Below, in pieces: positions 43,965-55,582 of a DNA stretch of 64,000 bases. The notes under the pieces are model-generated. The model saw nothing but the letters and a program-made list of their open reading frames with translations. It was not told where the DNA came from and made no database searches. This stretch comes from Acanthochlamys bracteata (lineage: Eukaryota > Streptophyta > Magnoliopsida > Pandanales > Velloziaceae). The stretch is taken from assembly GCA_019914995.1 (NCBI GenBank), contig CM034141.1, positions 2,852,001-2,916,000 on the forward strand. Reading direction: 5' to 3'. Made by a program: the position numbers and the translations under genes. Within the stretch, counting starts at the first letter, position 1; every line of letters starts with the position of its first letter.

Positions 43965-44519
43965 ATCATTCTGTTTTTTCTCATTACCGATCCTTATTCT
44001 TTATGTACATCACTGACTTTATCTCCGTCTTCGTCAATGATTTTTTGTTCTTCTTTTTTTCGGATCATTAGTTTCGTCTTCGTCGCTGATCTTTATTCTT
44101 CCTCTTCCCCAACCATTCTGTTTAGTTTTATTTCTTGTTCTCTGTCTTCTTCTTTGTGAATGAGCTCCAAACCTTCTAAAAAATTTTATTTCAATTATTT
44201 TCATTTAGTTTCATTGATTGATCGAGTCTTTATGAGAGATTGAGTTTGATCCTCCGCTCGGCTGGATATGAAAGTCATCATCGTTGTTCATTAATAAGAC
44301 TCATTCTGTCCTACACTGCACTACTCTGTAAGTTGTCAGTTTGATTGCATGATGATTATGATGATCTATGTTTCTTTGAGTTAATTACGTATCTGTTCTA
44401 TCTTTATTATTTCTTTACTTACTTGCTTGATTAATTGATTGAGCTGTCTGGTTGTTGAAAAAAAAAAAAAAAAAAAGCAAAAAAGTCAAAACTTTTGAAC
44501 ACAAATGAAAGTTTTGTTT
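43965..44519. other. Intergenic DNA, no gene seen
   Basis: T-rich on the plus strand, with GTCTTCGTC motifs repeated at 44020-44085 and a run of 18 or more A at about 44458-44476. No coding region is recognised. Confidence 0.4.
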
Positions 44520-45042
44520 CTCCATTATGTTGTTTTATCTTTTGTTTCCGATTCAATTCAACCCATGTGAATTGGCTTTAGTTCATTTGTAACATTGCAT
44601 AGATATACCGTTATATTGTTAATGAAATTTGGGAAGTTTAATTGTTGCACTTTAATGTGTTCGATAAAATGTGTGAGTCGAGTATTTGCTTGATGGATCG
44701 TTACTTAGGTATATTATTGATTTTATAGTGGAAGAAATTTTTGATGGTGTGATTATGTCGAGAAGATATAGTTTTGATTTTGCATTATATCATTTTTTTT
44801 CTTTCTTTCGTGTTTCTATACACCGGATCTGAATTGGGTTTAGTTCAGTTTACGGCATTATATAGATACATTTGTTATCTTATTGATGAAATTTGGAAAC
44901 TTTGATGATGCAATAGTGTTCTATAAAATTTGTGAGTGTGGTACTTGCGTGATAGATCTTTTTAGGTTTATTGTTGGCTGTTTATTGGAAGATAGAAAGT
45001 TTTGATGGTGTCATTACGTTGTTGAGGAGACATAGTTTGAAT
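44520..45042. repeat. Tandem duplication of about 265 bp
   Basis: Two head-to-tail units, about 44520-44785 and 44786-45042. Each carries, in order, GAATTGG(C/G)TTTAGTTCA, ATAGATA(T/C)A, TTAATGAAATTTGG or TTGATGAAATTTGG, TAAAATGTGTGAGT or TAAAATTTGTGAGT, TTGATGGTGT and GA(G/C)A..ATAGTTT. Units are diverged at many positions. There is no coding capacity. Confidence 0.75.
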
Positions 45043-45292
45043 GATCTATTCAGTTCTTTGGTGGCGAACAATAGAACAGTGAGGTTATTTTTTGAGCATT
45101 TAAATTTGTCATATTTTGTTTTTGATACATGTAGCTTTAATATTAATAGATCCAATTTGGTCTAGTGGCTCGACTTCATGATCCGCGGGAGTAATTGGTG
45201 ACCTAGCAGCTTTCCCAAGTCAATGTCCGAATTAGGTTTCGCTACTATTGCTTTAAATAAACATAATAAAAATGTCTTAACTAAAAGCAAAA

Positions 45293-45710
45293 ACATGCCT
45301 AGAAAATATAAAATCAATTTAATCAACTATACGACAATGCTTTCTTTTAAAATTCTCCTTCCTATAAAATTTTTTAAATAACAGTATTAGCTTTAGATAA
45401 AACACAATAAAGATGTATTAACTAACAAAATAACATTCTTCTCTCTACAACAAATGAAATGTAGATTGCTTTCATTTCAAAATAAACTTTTCTTCTTTTT
45501 TAGAATTTAGATAATAAAAACTATTTTAAAATAATAAGTAACGCATGTATATTATATAAAACTAGTGCATGTCTAGAAAATGTAAAAATCAGTTTATGTT
45601 AAATTAATGGCAGTGCTTCCTTTTAAAATTTGTTCTTTAGAAATTTTCAACATAATAGAAGTAGTTTTAGACAAACCCTAATGAAGATGTATTAAATAAA
45701 CTACAAAAAT
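45293..45710. repeat. Second tandem duplication, period about 274 bp
   Basis: CATG(C/T)CTAGAAAAT(A/G)TAAAA at 45295 and 45569 is followed in each copy by AATGCTT(T/C)CTTTTAAAATT-type sequence, then TTTAGA(T/C)AAA and AAGATGTATTAA. The second unit is partial. The period is close to that of the neighbouring pair (44520-45042), but the sequence is unrelated. Confidence 0.65.
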
Positions 45711-45889
45711 TTTCCATTACGATTCCCGTAGAAATCAACTCAAGAAATGAGTGAATTGAATCGTACAAAATGAAAACTTAGAATAATTTTTTTAAAAAGA
45801 AATTCAATTTGAAATGAAATTAAAATCTGCATTGAAGTAATACTAGTGAGATAACCAAAGCAAATCACAAAGATGAAAACCATATATTA

Positions 45890-46100
45890 TTAGAGCGTTT
45901 GAAAATAGAGAATATATTTTTTTTATAAAATAAATTTTATTTTTTTTATTTAAAAAATAATAAAAATAAATGTTAAAAAAATCTCACAATAATAAACTTT
46001 TTATATTTTCTAAAATTTAAATATTTATAAATATTAAAAAAGAATAATATAAAAATTTAAAAAATTATTTTTAAAAAAAAGTTAAACCAAACGGGCACCA
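45890..46100. repeat. Decayed AT-rich MITE-like repeat
   Basis: Bounded by ATTAGAGCGTTTGAAAATAG and TTAAACCAAACGGGCACCAAA, so GCGTTTG / CCAAACGGGC ends face each other over about 210 bp of A/T. It fits the GTTTGG family of MITEs in this window. Confidence 0.5.
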
Positions 46101-46267
46101 AATATGGTTCGGCAACCTTGCGTACATCCGTGACCATTCGAAAACCTTCACGGGAATTCCACTAACTTCCATTGAACCTACAAGTCTACAACCTTCCAAA
46201 GTTGATACTTCACCAAATACACCCAAACTCTGCGATTCTTTCTTTTCTCTCTTAGATTCGATTCGAA

Positions 46268-46553
46268 GGCGTATTTTAAATACCAGTAATTTTATTTTTT
46301 TTATCAAATTTTGAATTCCGAATAATTTTTATATTTTAATTATATAAAAAATTTAAAACTCTATTTTTATGTGCAAAATTTTAATTCCAACTTTTTTATT
46401 TATACACTTCATAATATAATTATATATTTAATTTTTAATACACTTCTAAAATCTATTAAAATATAAATATTAAACTCTACTTTCACTTCGTTTAAAAAAA
46501 AATTTTATTTCTTATTTTTCATTCTCACGAAAACTCAATTACAACACAGACCT
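46268..46553. repeat. MITE-like repeat, GGCGTGTTTCAAAT family, copy 2
   Basis: Same order of blocks as 1825-2105 (GTAATTTTATTTTTTT, AAATTTTGAATTCC, AAAACTCTATTTT, CACTTC(T/A)AAA, TAAACTCTACTTT). It ends about 70 bp before recognisable ALB3 sequence, so it occupies the place where an ALB3 promoter or leader would be expected. Confidence 0.6.
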
Positions 46554-47068
46554 TAGAAATCATTCTCCTGACCTCTCTTCAGTTACACGAAGCCCTTCTC
46601 TCCTCATTCTCTCACCGCCATAATACTTCAATTGTACTTCCCCAAAGAACCCACTTCCGCTCTCGCGATTCACTTCTGTTTTGCGGGATATCGCTGGTGG
46701 TGCAGCTGAGATTTGGCCCGAAATACAGCTTCCTGATATCGATGGTGCTCGGGAGCTCTTCGCTCGGGCGCAGGAGCTTTTATACACCATTGCGGACACG
46801 GCGGTTTCTTCCGATGATGCACTAGGGACGGCGATCGAAGAAACCAAGATGGTTAGGGACTGGTTATCAGGTATCACAGATTATCTTGAGACTGTCCTCA
46901 AGGTTAGCGGATTAGGTCTTACTCTTTTTTGTTTGTTTGTTTTTCTTTTGGCAAACATTTAGTGATACTAGCAGCATCAGTGATGGAAGTGAATGTATAT
47001 ATGTCTTTTGACATTGTTAATTGGAAACCAATTTTGTATAGGTTTGCTTAAGACATATAATCATCAGG

Positions 47069-47636
47069 TAGAGGTGGCAATATATGACCTGACATGCGAC
47101 CAAAACTGGCATAATTAAGTCGGGTTCAGATTTGACTTTAGCCGGATTTATGTTAATTTCAGATCGATCTGAATTGACCCAAAAATTTTAAACGGATTTG
47201 AGTTGAATCGAAGTTGACCGGTTAAACCTTTATAATTATTTGTATAACATATATTACTTAATAATTAGAAAATATTTAGAACAATACATTAAATTTTAAA
47301 TGTAATTTATCTATGTATTTTTCTTAGCTTATTCTATTTTAATTAATTCGTTACTAATTTATAGATTTTATCAAAATTAATATTTGATCGTTTTAGATAT
47401 ATGATCTAATAAGTTTTATATATTATTATTATAACTTAATTTTAATAATTCTTGTTTTAATAATTTTAATTATTAAATAGGTCGATCCGAATTTGACCTT
47501 GCTATTAAATAGGTTGGATTAGGGTTGACAATTCTGACTCATATAAGTACATGGGTCGGGTTAACGCTGACGATTTTGATCCGTTTATTATATTGATCGA
47601 CCCAAACCTGATATGTTAATCCATTTTGTCACGCTA
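47069..47636 (+). mobile_element. hAT-like MITE in the first ALB3 pseudogene intron
   Basis: Same family and orientation as 13612-14165: left end TAGAGGTGGCAATAT, right end TTGTCACGCTA, with GACCCAA / GGGTCG motifs inside the ends. The flanks TCATCAGG and TTTTCAGG match at six of eight positions, fitting an 8-bp hAT target duplication. It is 568 bp and more diverged than the copy at 39084. Confidence 0.7.
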
Positions 47637-48589
47637 TTTTCAGGTGGGTTTTTTATGTTGTTGTTAATGTTTACATAATTTGGTGATCTATTCATATCAT
47701 AATATGTGTTTTTATTCCTGTCCAATTCTGTGAAGAAGGCCAAGTTGTGCTGGAATAATATATGCCATTCATAGGTATTTCCTTTGAATGTGCAGGTTTT
47801 AAAGAACGTACTTACCACATTGCATGTTCCATATTCATGTGACTTATCAATTATTCTGTTGATAATCCTTGTCAAAGACGCTACATTCCCTTTAACGAAT
47901 GAACAGGTTGGTATATACTTCATAGATCTCAACGAAAGTGCATGAACCTTCATCAGATACTTGTTTTTATTTTACAAATTTACATTCTGTCGGAGATTGC
48001 CCTTGCTTGGATTGTGCTTATCTCATCAGGTGATTGATACTCTTTCAGCAATTCATCTCACAGTATTGGATGTGTTCTGCTCTTAATTCTGAACATGGAT
48101 TGAACCCCCTAAAGAAGTGTTCCTTTGTTTGGGAATTATTCTCATCTTTATTTGGATGTCATTTTGATATGAGTTTTGAATGTTGGTAAGACCGTCAAGA
48201 AACTTAAAGATTAAAAGCTTTGCATAAATATTATAACATAGAGTTCCTTGAGTACTTCCAAGTCTTCTTATCGGACTTAAGTTTGTGGCATCTTTAACTA
48301 AGAATCTTGTTTGGTGTGAAATATGATTTCAGATTTAGTTTACGATTACATAATCTTTGTAACTTTGGCTATGGTAAGCAAATGGTGCTCTTAGATTCTC
48401 AATGTCTTGGAGTGGTTGCTTGTGAAAAACATGCGACCTATGTGGACATTTTAATAATCTTCCAATGTTACAGATACCTAGGCCTCTCATGTACTCTCTC
48501 TTATTGTTTAACTCACTAGTATAGGCTTTATGTTTCTTTGATAAATGGTATAATTCGAGTAGAATTTGGTGTAATTTCTCGTGGTAGGT

Positions 48590-49090
48590 TTTCAGTTGTT
48601 TCTTTTGGTGTTGTTGAAATGTGAGGATGCTGATTATTGTATGGACACTAAAGTTGATTAGGCATTTTATTATGTAGAAACTTTGTGTATCCAGTGGGGT
48701 AGACGCTATATGTACTTTTAGTACATTTTGCTGAAAGATAACATTTTCTGCATTGAATAAATAATGATATTTTTGTATTGCGTATTTTGAAAATGAAGAA
48801 GACTGTATGAACATTGCAGTTGATCAGCCATCCAAAGTCTGGAAGATGTTTTAGAATGTTGGGGGCTTAAAATTGATCAGGCATCTTACTACAGAACTTT
48901 TGTCTGATTTTGGATATGCGCTTTACGTTTACATAGCCATATGAGTAGCTATGCTGAAACATAATGTTTGCTAATCATAGTAGCTTTTATGTTGCTTATT
49001 TTATTGTTGTTGGATATGTGTAAATGCCCATGCATATATGAACATTAAAGTTAATTGGGCTTCCAAAATCTGGAAGATACTAGTTGGCCA
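48590..49090. repeat. Diverged direct repeat in the second ALB3 pseudogene intron
   Basis: A pattern like TATGAACATT(G/A)(C/A)AGTT(G/A)AT, then CCAAA(G/A)TCTGGAAGAT, appears near 48808-48850 and 49037-49080. A weaker relative (GGACACTAAAGTTGATTAGGCAT) lies near 48642. The spacing is about 200-230 bp. It is probably an old tandem repeat; no gene is present. Confidence 0.45.
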
Positions 49091-50655
49091 ATCTTATCCT
49101 GAACAAGCTTAAAGAACCTTGAGCTGTGAAGGTTGGTATATTCATCCTTCATCACTAGTCCAATGCTGCTTTTAGATTGTTGATATCAGTCATTCTTTTT
49201 TTAACTTCTGTAAAAGCAAGTTGTAGATACTAGAAGACCTTATGCTTTTTAATTAGATTGTTAGGAAAGAGTCAAAATTATGCATTTGGAAAGAAGGCCA
49301 ATTAGGCACTCGTAAAATCTAGTATGATCACTAAGCAAGCCTTAAAGAACCTCAATCTTAAAGGAGAATATCCATTTCAATACTATTCTATATGTGCATT
49401 GAGATCACCATTGATACACGTGACGTGCCCTTTGAATTTCTGTAGAAAATATATTTTTTTGTCTCTTTTAGACTTTGTTGTAAGGCTTAGTTTGTTGTTG
49501 TTTTTAGACTTTGTTGTAATATAAATTGGAAGGAAAGTAAATCAACATTTGGCTGAATTTGTTTTTCTACTAAGTTTTTGCCAGATCCAAACGTGATTGG
49601 TTGTTTGGATAGGATTGAAGTGGATGGGGTTAAAGTTAGTATAATTTATCGTCTGGTTCTGCAAAATTTTGTATTTGTAAGGAGAGGATTTTGATCTTGT
49701 ATAGTCGAAATGCTGTTCAAACATTCTTTGCATTAAGTTTTAAAAAAATAATAATAAATCACTAAACAAGGAGCGACAAAATTCTCAAAAATAGCTCAAA
49801 CTCAAATAGGAATTAAGGAAAATTCTGAAAAACTTTAGTCTACTGATCATAGTTTGACCATAGCGCATTTAATTAAAAAGACAATAATAAATATACTTAA
49901 CTCCATCTAGTTTAAATAGAGTCAATCTTCAATGGAGTCATTAGCAAGCTGTGAATTTGACTTTTCAATTCCATTTAAAGATGTTTATGTAGATCTAAAG
50001 AAGGTGAGAGATCTAGAGAGATATAGGTTAACTTCGATTTGGAGAAGAGGGTGTGAGAGGTGTTGAAGATGGCAAGCTTCACAATAGCCTGTTATGGATA
50101 CCAATAATGAGAGAACGCTTGGGAGAGAGGAGGTAATTGAAAGAGAGTGAGAGATTGAGTGAGCGTAGAAGTGACTTACCTTATTTGTGCAAGTCCGACC
50201 GGTATAGTTGGAACTATTTTATCCTATGTAAAATAACTTAACTAATACCGGAACTAAGATATGGTGAACCTAAGTTGCTTTTTCAATATCAGATAAGCAA
50301 GTCCTTAGCTTAATTAATCTCAATCCCACCATTTACAAAGTTGTTCTAAAATGATAAAAGAAGGTTAAGAATAGAGTAACTGATATGAATCTATGGCCAA
50401 TGAAGCCACTAGTTGATTGAACCTCATGTTAATCTCATGAAAAGCTTCCTACCTTCCAAGAGAAGTATTCAACTTGCAGGCATGACTATACATCCTTATC
50501 TCTTTAATTTAGGATCGATTGCTGGTATAGGGCTGCATGTGTGTGTTTTGATGGTTGAGTTTGATGATGATGAGGTCTGATTAGATCAGTAATCATCATT
50601 ATCTGATGAATTTGATCTATCGAGTTTGGGTTATGAGTTAGATTTGGGGTCAATT

Positions 50656-50927
50656 AAGGGTGCGCGTTTGGCTAAGCTTTCCAGAAAAGTAGGTTTTTAA
50701 TTTTTCAGTTCACGTTTTTCAATACATCTTTTATAAATATCTAGAGAATTTATTTTAATATTTAGAAAGTATAGAAAAATTCTACGTAATAAGATTTTTT
50801 TATTGCTTATTTAATTATTTTTTTAAGGATATAAAAACAAATTTTGTTTTTTAAAAAGAACAAAAATATCTTCCATTTCAGAAATGCTTTATTTCAAAAG
50901 CACTCCCAAACGCCCCCTAAAACTGAT
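50656..50927. repeat. MITE, GTTTGG/AGTGCTTT family, flanked by TAA
   Basis: Left end GGGTGCGCGTTTGGC and right end CACTCCCAAACGCCCCC are inverted repeats. TAA stands directly on both sides, matching the 3-bp duplication of PIF/Harbinger MITEs. The AT-rich interior contains CACGTTTTTCAATA and TAATAAGATTTTTTTATT. It lies in the second intron of the ALB3 pseudogene. Confidence 0.7.
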
Positions 50928-51075
50928 CGTACATGTTTGACTTATCGGGTTCATCTCAGATTGACCTGAAAGTGATCCGAGCCTGCGTAACACTGAAGTA
51001 GAATTTGATTTAAATAGATTGATTTTGAATTGGATCATTGGTCGGGTCGGGTCAGAATGTGCCACCCATAGATTT
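50928..51075. repeat. Fragment of a GACCCGA-type hAT-like element
   Basis: Has the GGTCGGGTCGGGTCAGAATGTGCCACCCATA right edge and GATTGACCTGAAAGTGATCC-like inner motifs of the hAT-like family, but no left end. It abuts the MITE at 50656-50927. Confidence 0.5.
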
Positions 51076-53989
51076 GAGAAGAGTAGGTGATGTAAGACAT
51101 AGCTGGACTGTGATTAGGAATGATTGAAGCAATTCTTAGTTTTGATGGGGTTATTCAATTCCACTACTCCTCCAGTTTAGAAGTAGGTTGCCGATTCTAC
51201 CATTAAATATATAGTTACCAAATTGACTGAATACTTTTTCTCATTAGCTCATTGAAGTCAAATGCAGCTTACAGCTTTTAATGCAGTGATGAAGATTAGG
51301 GTGTAACAAGGGTTTGGCCCTTTTGTGGCAACTGTCGATTAATAACGAATATGCACTCCAGCTTACATTGTAAATATATATTGGGCCTGTTCTTGTTTCA
51401 GAGTACATATCTAATTTATTGGTAGAATACGATAATCAAGTCATCCAATTATGATTGGCGTCATTGTTTTGACCCCTCTAGATAGAGAACTAACTCTAAA
51501 TTATGGTGGGGTGGTAATTGCAGGTTGAGTCAGCATTGGTAATGTGTTCATTGCAGCCCCAACTAAGGCTTTCCCACAATGTTTTGCTGGTGACCAGGTA
51601 TAAGATCAAGGATTGTATTGGTTTCATGAATCTTATTATTGTTACTTTCTAAATTTATATACTTGCTGGAAGACTCATTATGGTGATTGGGATAATTGCT
51701 ACTACCATTTCAGTAGTTAGGCTTCTGTTCTTTGCATATTCTTAACAATTTAAGAAGCAGTTTTCTAAGTCCAGCTCATCACCATCATTCTGTTTGTCAT
51801 TTCCTCTCAGACTGTAAACAGTGAACGACATTACTTCATCTCTGTCATGCATCTTAAGGAGCTTGAGCTCCTTGCCTATGTTTAAGTATAACTTCGGGAT
51901 TTCATTTCTTTCCCAAGCCAGTTATGTATACTGGAGCGTGACAGTAGGCTCTCTGCTTTGTGAATTTTTTACGAAGTTGGTCATATTACAAAGATTACTT
52001 GTTGGTCAGCTGATTCATTACTTGTTTTGCAGCTCTTCAATTACAGTTGTGCCCTAGTCCTGTCACCCTCATCTTTTGAGTGGAAAATTTGTAAAAGTGG
52101 TCTATAAAGTAATAAGACCCAACTCCTTGGTAATTTAATAACTTACTAATGTATACATAACCTGCTGTTGCTTTATAAGATGACAACTAACTTACTTTGA
52201 TGATCGTTAGAGGTGGTCTAAGAAGGACTTGTGCTTTCTTTTCTTGTTTATTCTACACCGGACTTCTCTGTGTTCAGTTAAAGTGTAGTCTTGGACTAGC
52301 GGCATATGAGATGGCTTTTGTTTTGTTTTTTTTTTTTGAAGTTCTAGTTACGTCCTTGATCTTTTAGTCCTGAACTTTCAAAGTTTTTCTTTAGCTTCTA
52401 AATGAACTTATTTTGAATTCTGTTTCTTTCAATTATTAAAAATATCTGCTTATTGTTTATCAATGAATGTGCTTTTACACAAAGACTGCAGCACATGTAG
52501 TATCGGTCATCTAGGCTCCTTTTATTTGTTTATTAATAAATTTGGAGACTTCTAATAAGATTTCTTCAGGGAGAAGCTCTGATCAGTCTGCTTGTGGACC
52601 TAGACCCCTCAACAATTTTTGTCCTTGTTCCTTAGATCCCTATTTTTAATAGTTTGCAGGTCAATGGCCTATGTATTGCATGGTTTTATTTGTCCAATTT
52701 TCTTTTAATGCCATAGAAAGGTTTCATGCATATATATCTATATGGTTTCTTATAAAAGGTTTGCATGTACTTTTCAGATAGAGGCTTTTGCTTCTTGGTG
52801 AGAGAGGAAAAAGTTTGCATGTCTCCTTTTATGGAAGGGATGTCCTAGCCACCTCACCTATGGGTTCTTTTTAAAAAACTGGTAGTTGTAAGGGGAATTT
52901 TGGTTACTTTGACATTTTTTTGTGATAAGTCACTAAATTATTGATAAACACCTTAATCGGGCCCATTGATGACTGGAGTTTTCATAAATAATCATTTTCT
53001 CGTATATCTACTTTCTTTTTTCTAGGTTTTAATGAATTAAGCTAATGATCTTGACATAATTAAATGTGTACAAGAAACGGATAATTACCTAATTTAATCT
53101 TAACGAAATAAATGTTTTGACAATGATTCTAATCTTGAGATTCATTAAGTCCTGTCTTGAGATCTAAATCAATTGAACTTATCAAATAAGTTTGCTAAGT
53201 GTAATTGGAAGTTGAGTTAGTGTAATTGGACTCTCATTAAGCTCACCCATTCACCTAGCCACATTCTAACTTGATTTAACCCAATCCAGCACTTTGACCG
53301 CCCAAGATTCTTCCATGACCAATCAAAACATTGGACCTAAAAAGTTGGTCCCATTTTAATTTATAGACCATGTCTTCCCAGAACATAGATCATATCCAAC
53401 CCAACGCAACATATCAAATCCAACTAAAACACCCACTCTTCTCTACCTTCAATGGCAACCATTTCAGTAGCAAAGAAAAAGAATGAGTAACCTTATTAGT
53501 TAAAACAGTAAAATTAGCGAACTCAAATTGCTAGGGCAAGCTCTAGATGTATGAAACTGATAAAACTGAGAGTTATTGGCTTGGACTTGCCAACCAGAGA
53601 GTTCGACAACTTGAAAATACCAAAACAGAAAGTCTGAGGTTTTGGAATTGCCAAAATAGGTATTGGATTCCTAAAGCAGACAAGATAGGGACTTCAAATT
53701 GCAAAAATAGTATTTCAGGGATTTAGTTGCAAATATTTTAGTATGTTTTCCTTTCTTTCTTTCATTAGTTATCCACTGCAATTTCCCAAGAAGAAGCAAT
53801 CAGCATTATTCTCAAACTCGAGAACATGAGAGACTATAACCTGTGCCATATAGTTATGATTTTGAATTTCATGACAAATTAACTCTTTGTTTTTGCCAAC
53901 TAGATACCAGAAAGAGAGTACCAATCACTTTAACTCAAAGACGACTTTTTCGTCACTTGCTTTCTTCCCTGCAGCCATTATGAGGAGAG

Positions 53990-54790
53990 CTAACAAGGAA
54001 GAAACTGATCTTTTCGCTAATAATACTGTATGTAAACTCACCCGATCCCAAACTTATCTCGCTCTATGATTGCCAAGTACTGCATGCTGGAGATCGTCTA
54101 AATGATGCTCACAACCCTTGCAATCTAATATACCACACATAATCCACATGAATTGTCAGGAGCAGGAGCATTTAGTCTTCTTATTTCACATACTTGAGCT
54201 TTAAGTTGAAAAAAAAAAACAAGGAACCAACCTTATTTCATCCAGCTTTGAGAATATTTTCTAGGTAAAGAAAAAACAGAAAGACTTAGGTTCCTGGAAC
54301 TATATCCCTTACCAGATTTGTTTCCCACTTTCCATCGCTAAAAATAACCTATCAAACAACTTTTACTTGGAGGCCTCCTGCACCCAATTCTAAGAAGCAT
54401 AATGTCATTGTGTCAATGCAGCATTTGATTATAGAATGTGACTAGGTGGTGTTAGTTTTGGTGATTAGGAATAGTGTGGTAGGATTTTATTTCTGGATAT
54501 GCTTATATATCAGCTAGTTCGGTGGAGAAGGCAGAGCTTTATGCAATGTTTAGTGCAATATATGTTCCTAACACATATGGGGCCTATTTTGTTAGTAATT
54601 GAAGGGGACCCTTAACTGTCAATGATTGCAAGAAGGGGGAAAGAAAAAAATCATCCATGGTTCAGAATGGTACTTCAGTCGCTTCTCCAGTTTCCAAATC
54701 ATTTGGTACAATATACCTTCCGAGAAGAAAACGCCTCCGCTGATTTGTTGGCAACATCAAGTAACAATCAACGAAAGTGAAGCATTGTGG
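53990..54790 (+). mobile_element. LINE (L1-like) 3' fragment with RNase H remains
   Basis: The stretch at about 54445-54775 reads as a decayed plant LINE-type RNase H. It has a GGVSF-like start, then VEKAELYAM (the family's KAE.xAL motif), and near the end REENASADLLA, the typical RExNxxADxLA signature. Upstream, around 54155-54200, CQEQEHLVFLF resembles the C...E.xxHLF part of the LINE zinc-binding domain that precedes RNase H. Stop codons and frame changes interrupt it, and the reverse transcriptase itself is not recognised, so it is a truncated fossil. A stand-alone RNase H-like gene relic is possible. Confidence 0.55.
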
Positions 54791-55317
54791 GACTAGAACT
54801 TTCCGACTAAGTTATCATCTGCCTGTGAAAGAGATTCTAATTGAAATATGTATGTAAGATAGGAAACAACCTCTTCAATGACCGAAAAAAGAGTTTTATC
54901 TAAAAAGTGCATTGCTTCAGGAATCCAGAGCGTTTTCCATTGGGTGTAATAGGTCTCTGTCAGTGATATTCTCAGTTTCAAAACTCACAGGGGAAGCTGT
55001 AAAAATGTGTCCTTACTAGATTTGAACTAATTTCTTAATTTGCAAATTTAAAAGACATGTATTTACTCTTCATTTCTTCTTCGTATTTGGTCTTTTTGAT
55101 ATCTTGGGAGGGCTGTAGGTTTTTCTTTATGGAGTAAGCCTATCAAATCTTTATGAGTTGGAATATTAATATATAAAAGTATATTCTTGGGAGTATCAGT
55201 ATGACAAAAATTTTGAGAGAACCAGAAGCAATTGTAGATCAGAAGTGGGACTTCTCCTTTTCATCATTTTATAGATAGCATATGATCTAATGTTTTAATT
55301 TTGATGTACTGTAGATT

Positions 55318-55582
55318 ATTAGGGATTGTTTGGAATTGCTTAAGTAAAGGAGCTTTTGGTGAAAAGAGGCTTTTGGGTGTCTTGGGAACGAGTTTACTTT
55401 TTCTTTTAAAAGCTTTAACGAGAAAAAGTTATACATGTAATGATTCTTTGATGTACAATTCACCCATGCTTTTCAAATTTCTTAAAAAACTTTCTATGGT
55501 ACTGTAGAAGGTTACTTAGGAAACGAAAAGTTGAAAAAGGAAATAGAATAAGTCACATAAGCTATACCAAACAAGCCCTTAG
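55318..55582. repeat. MITE, GTTTGG family, flanked by TTA
   Basis: Inverted ends GGGATTGTTTGGAATTGCTTAAG and TAAGCTATACCAAACAAGCCC are flanked by TTA on both sides (PIF/Harbinger-like 3-bp duplication). It is about 260 bp long, in the third ALB3 pseudogene intron. A 68-codon frame inside is chance. Confidence 0.7.

Noticed and set aside
48335-48814. Minus-strand 159-codon frame in an ALB3 pseudogene intron
   Set aside because: Composition is noise-like (His/Lys/Ile/Ser), it overlaps a diverged intronic repeat and matches no known family.
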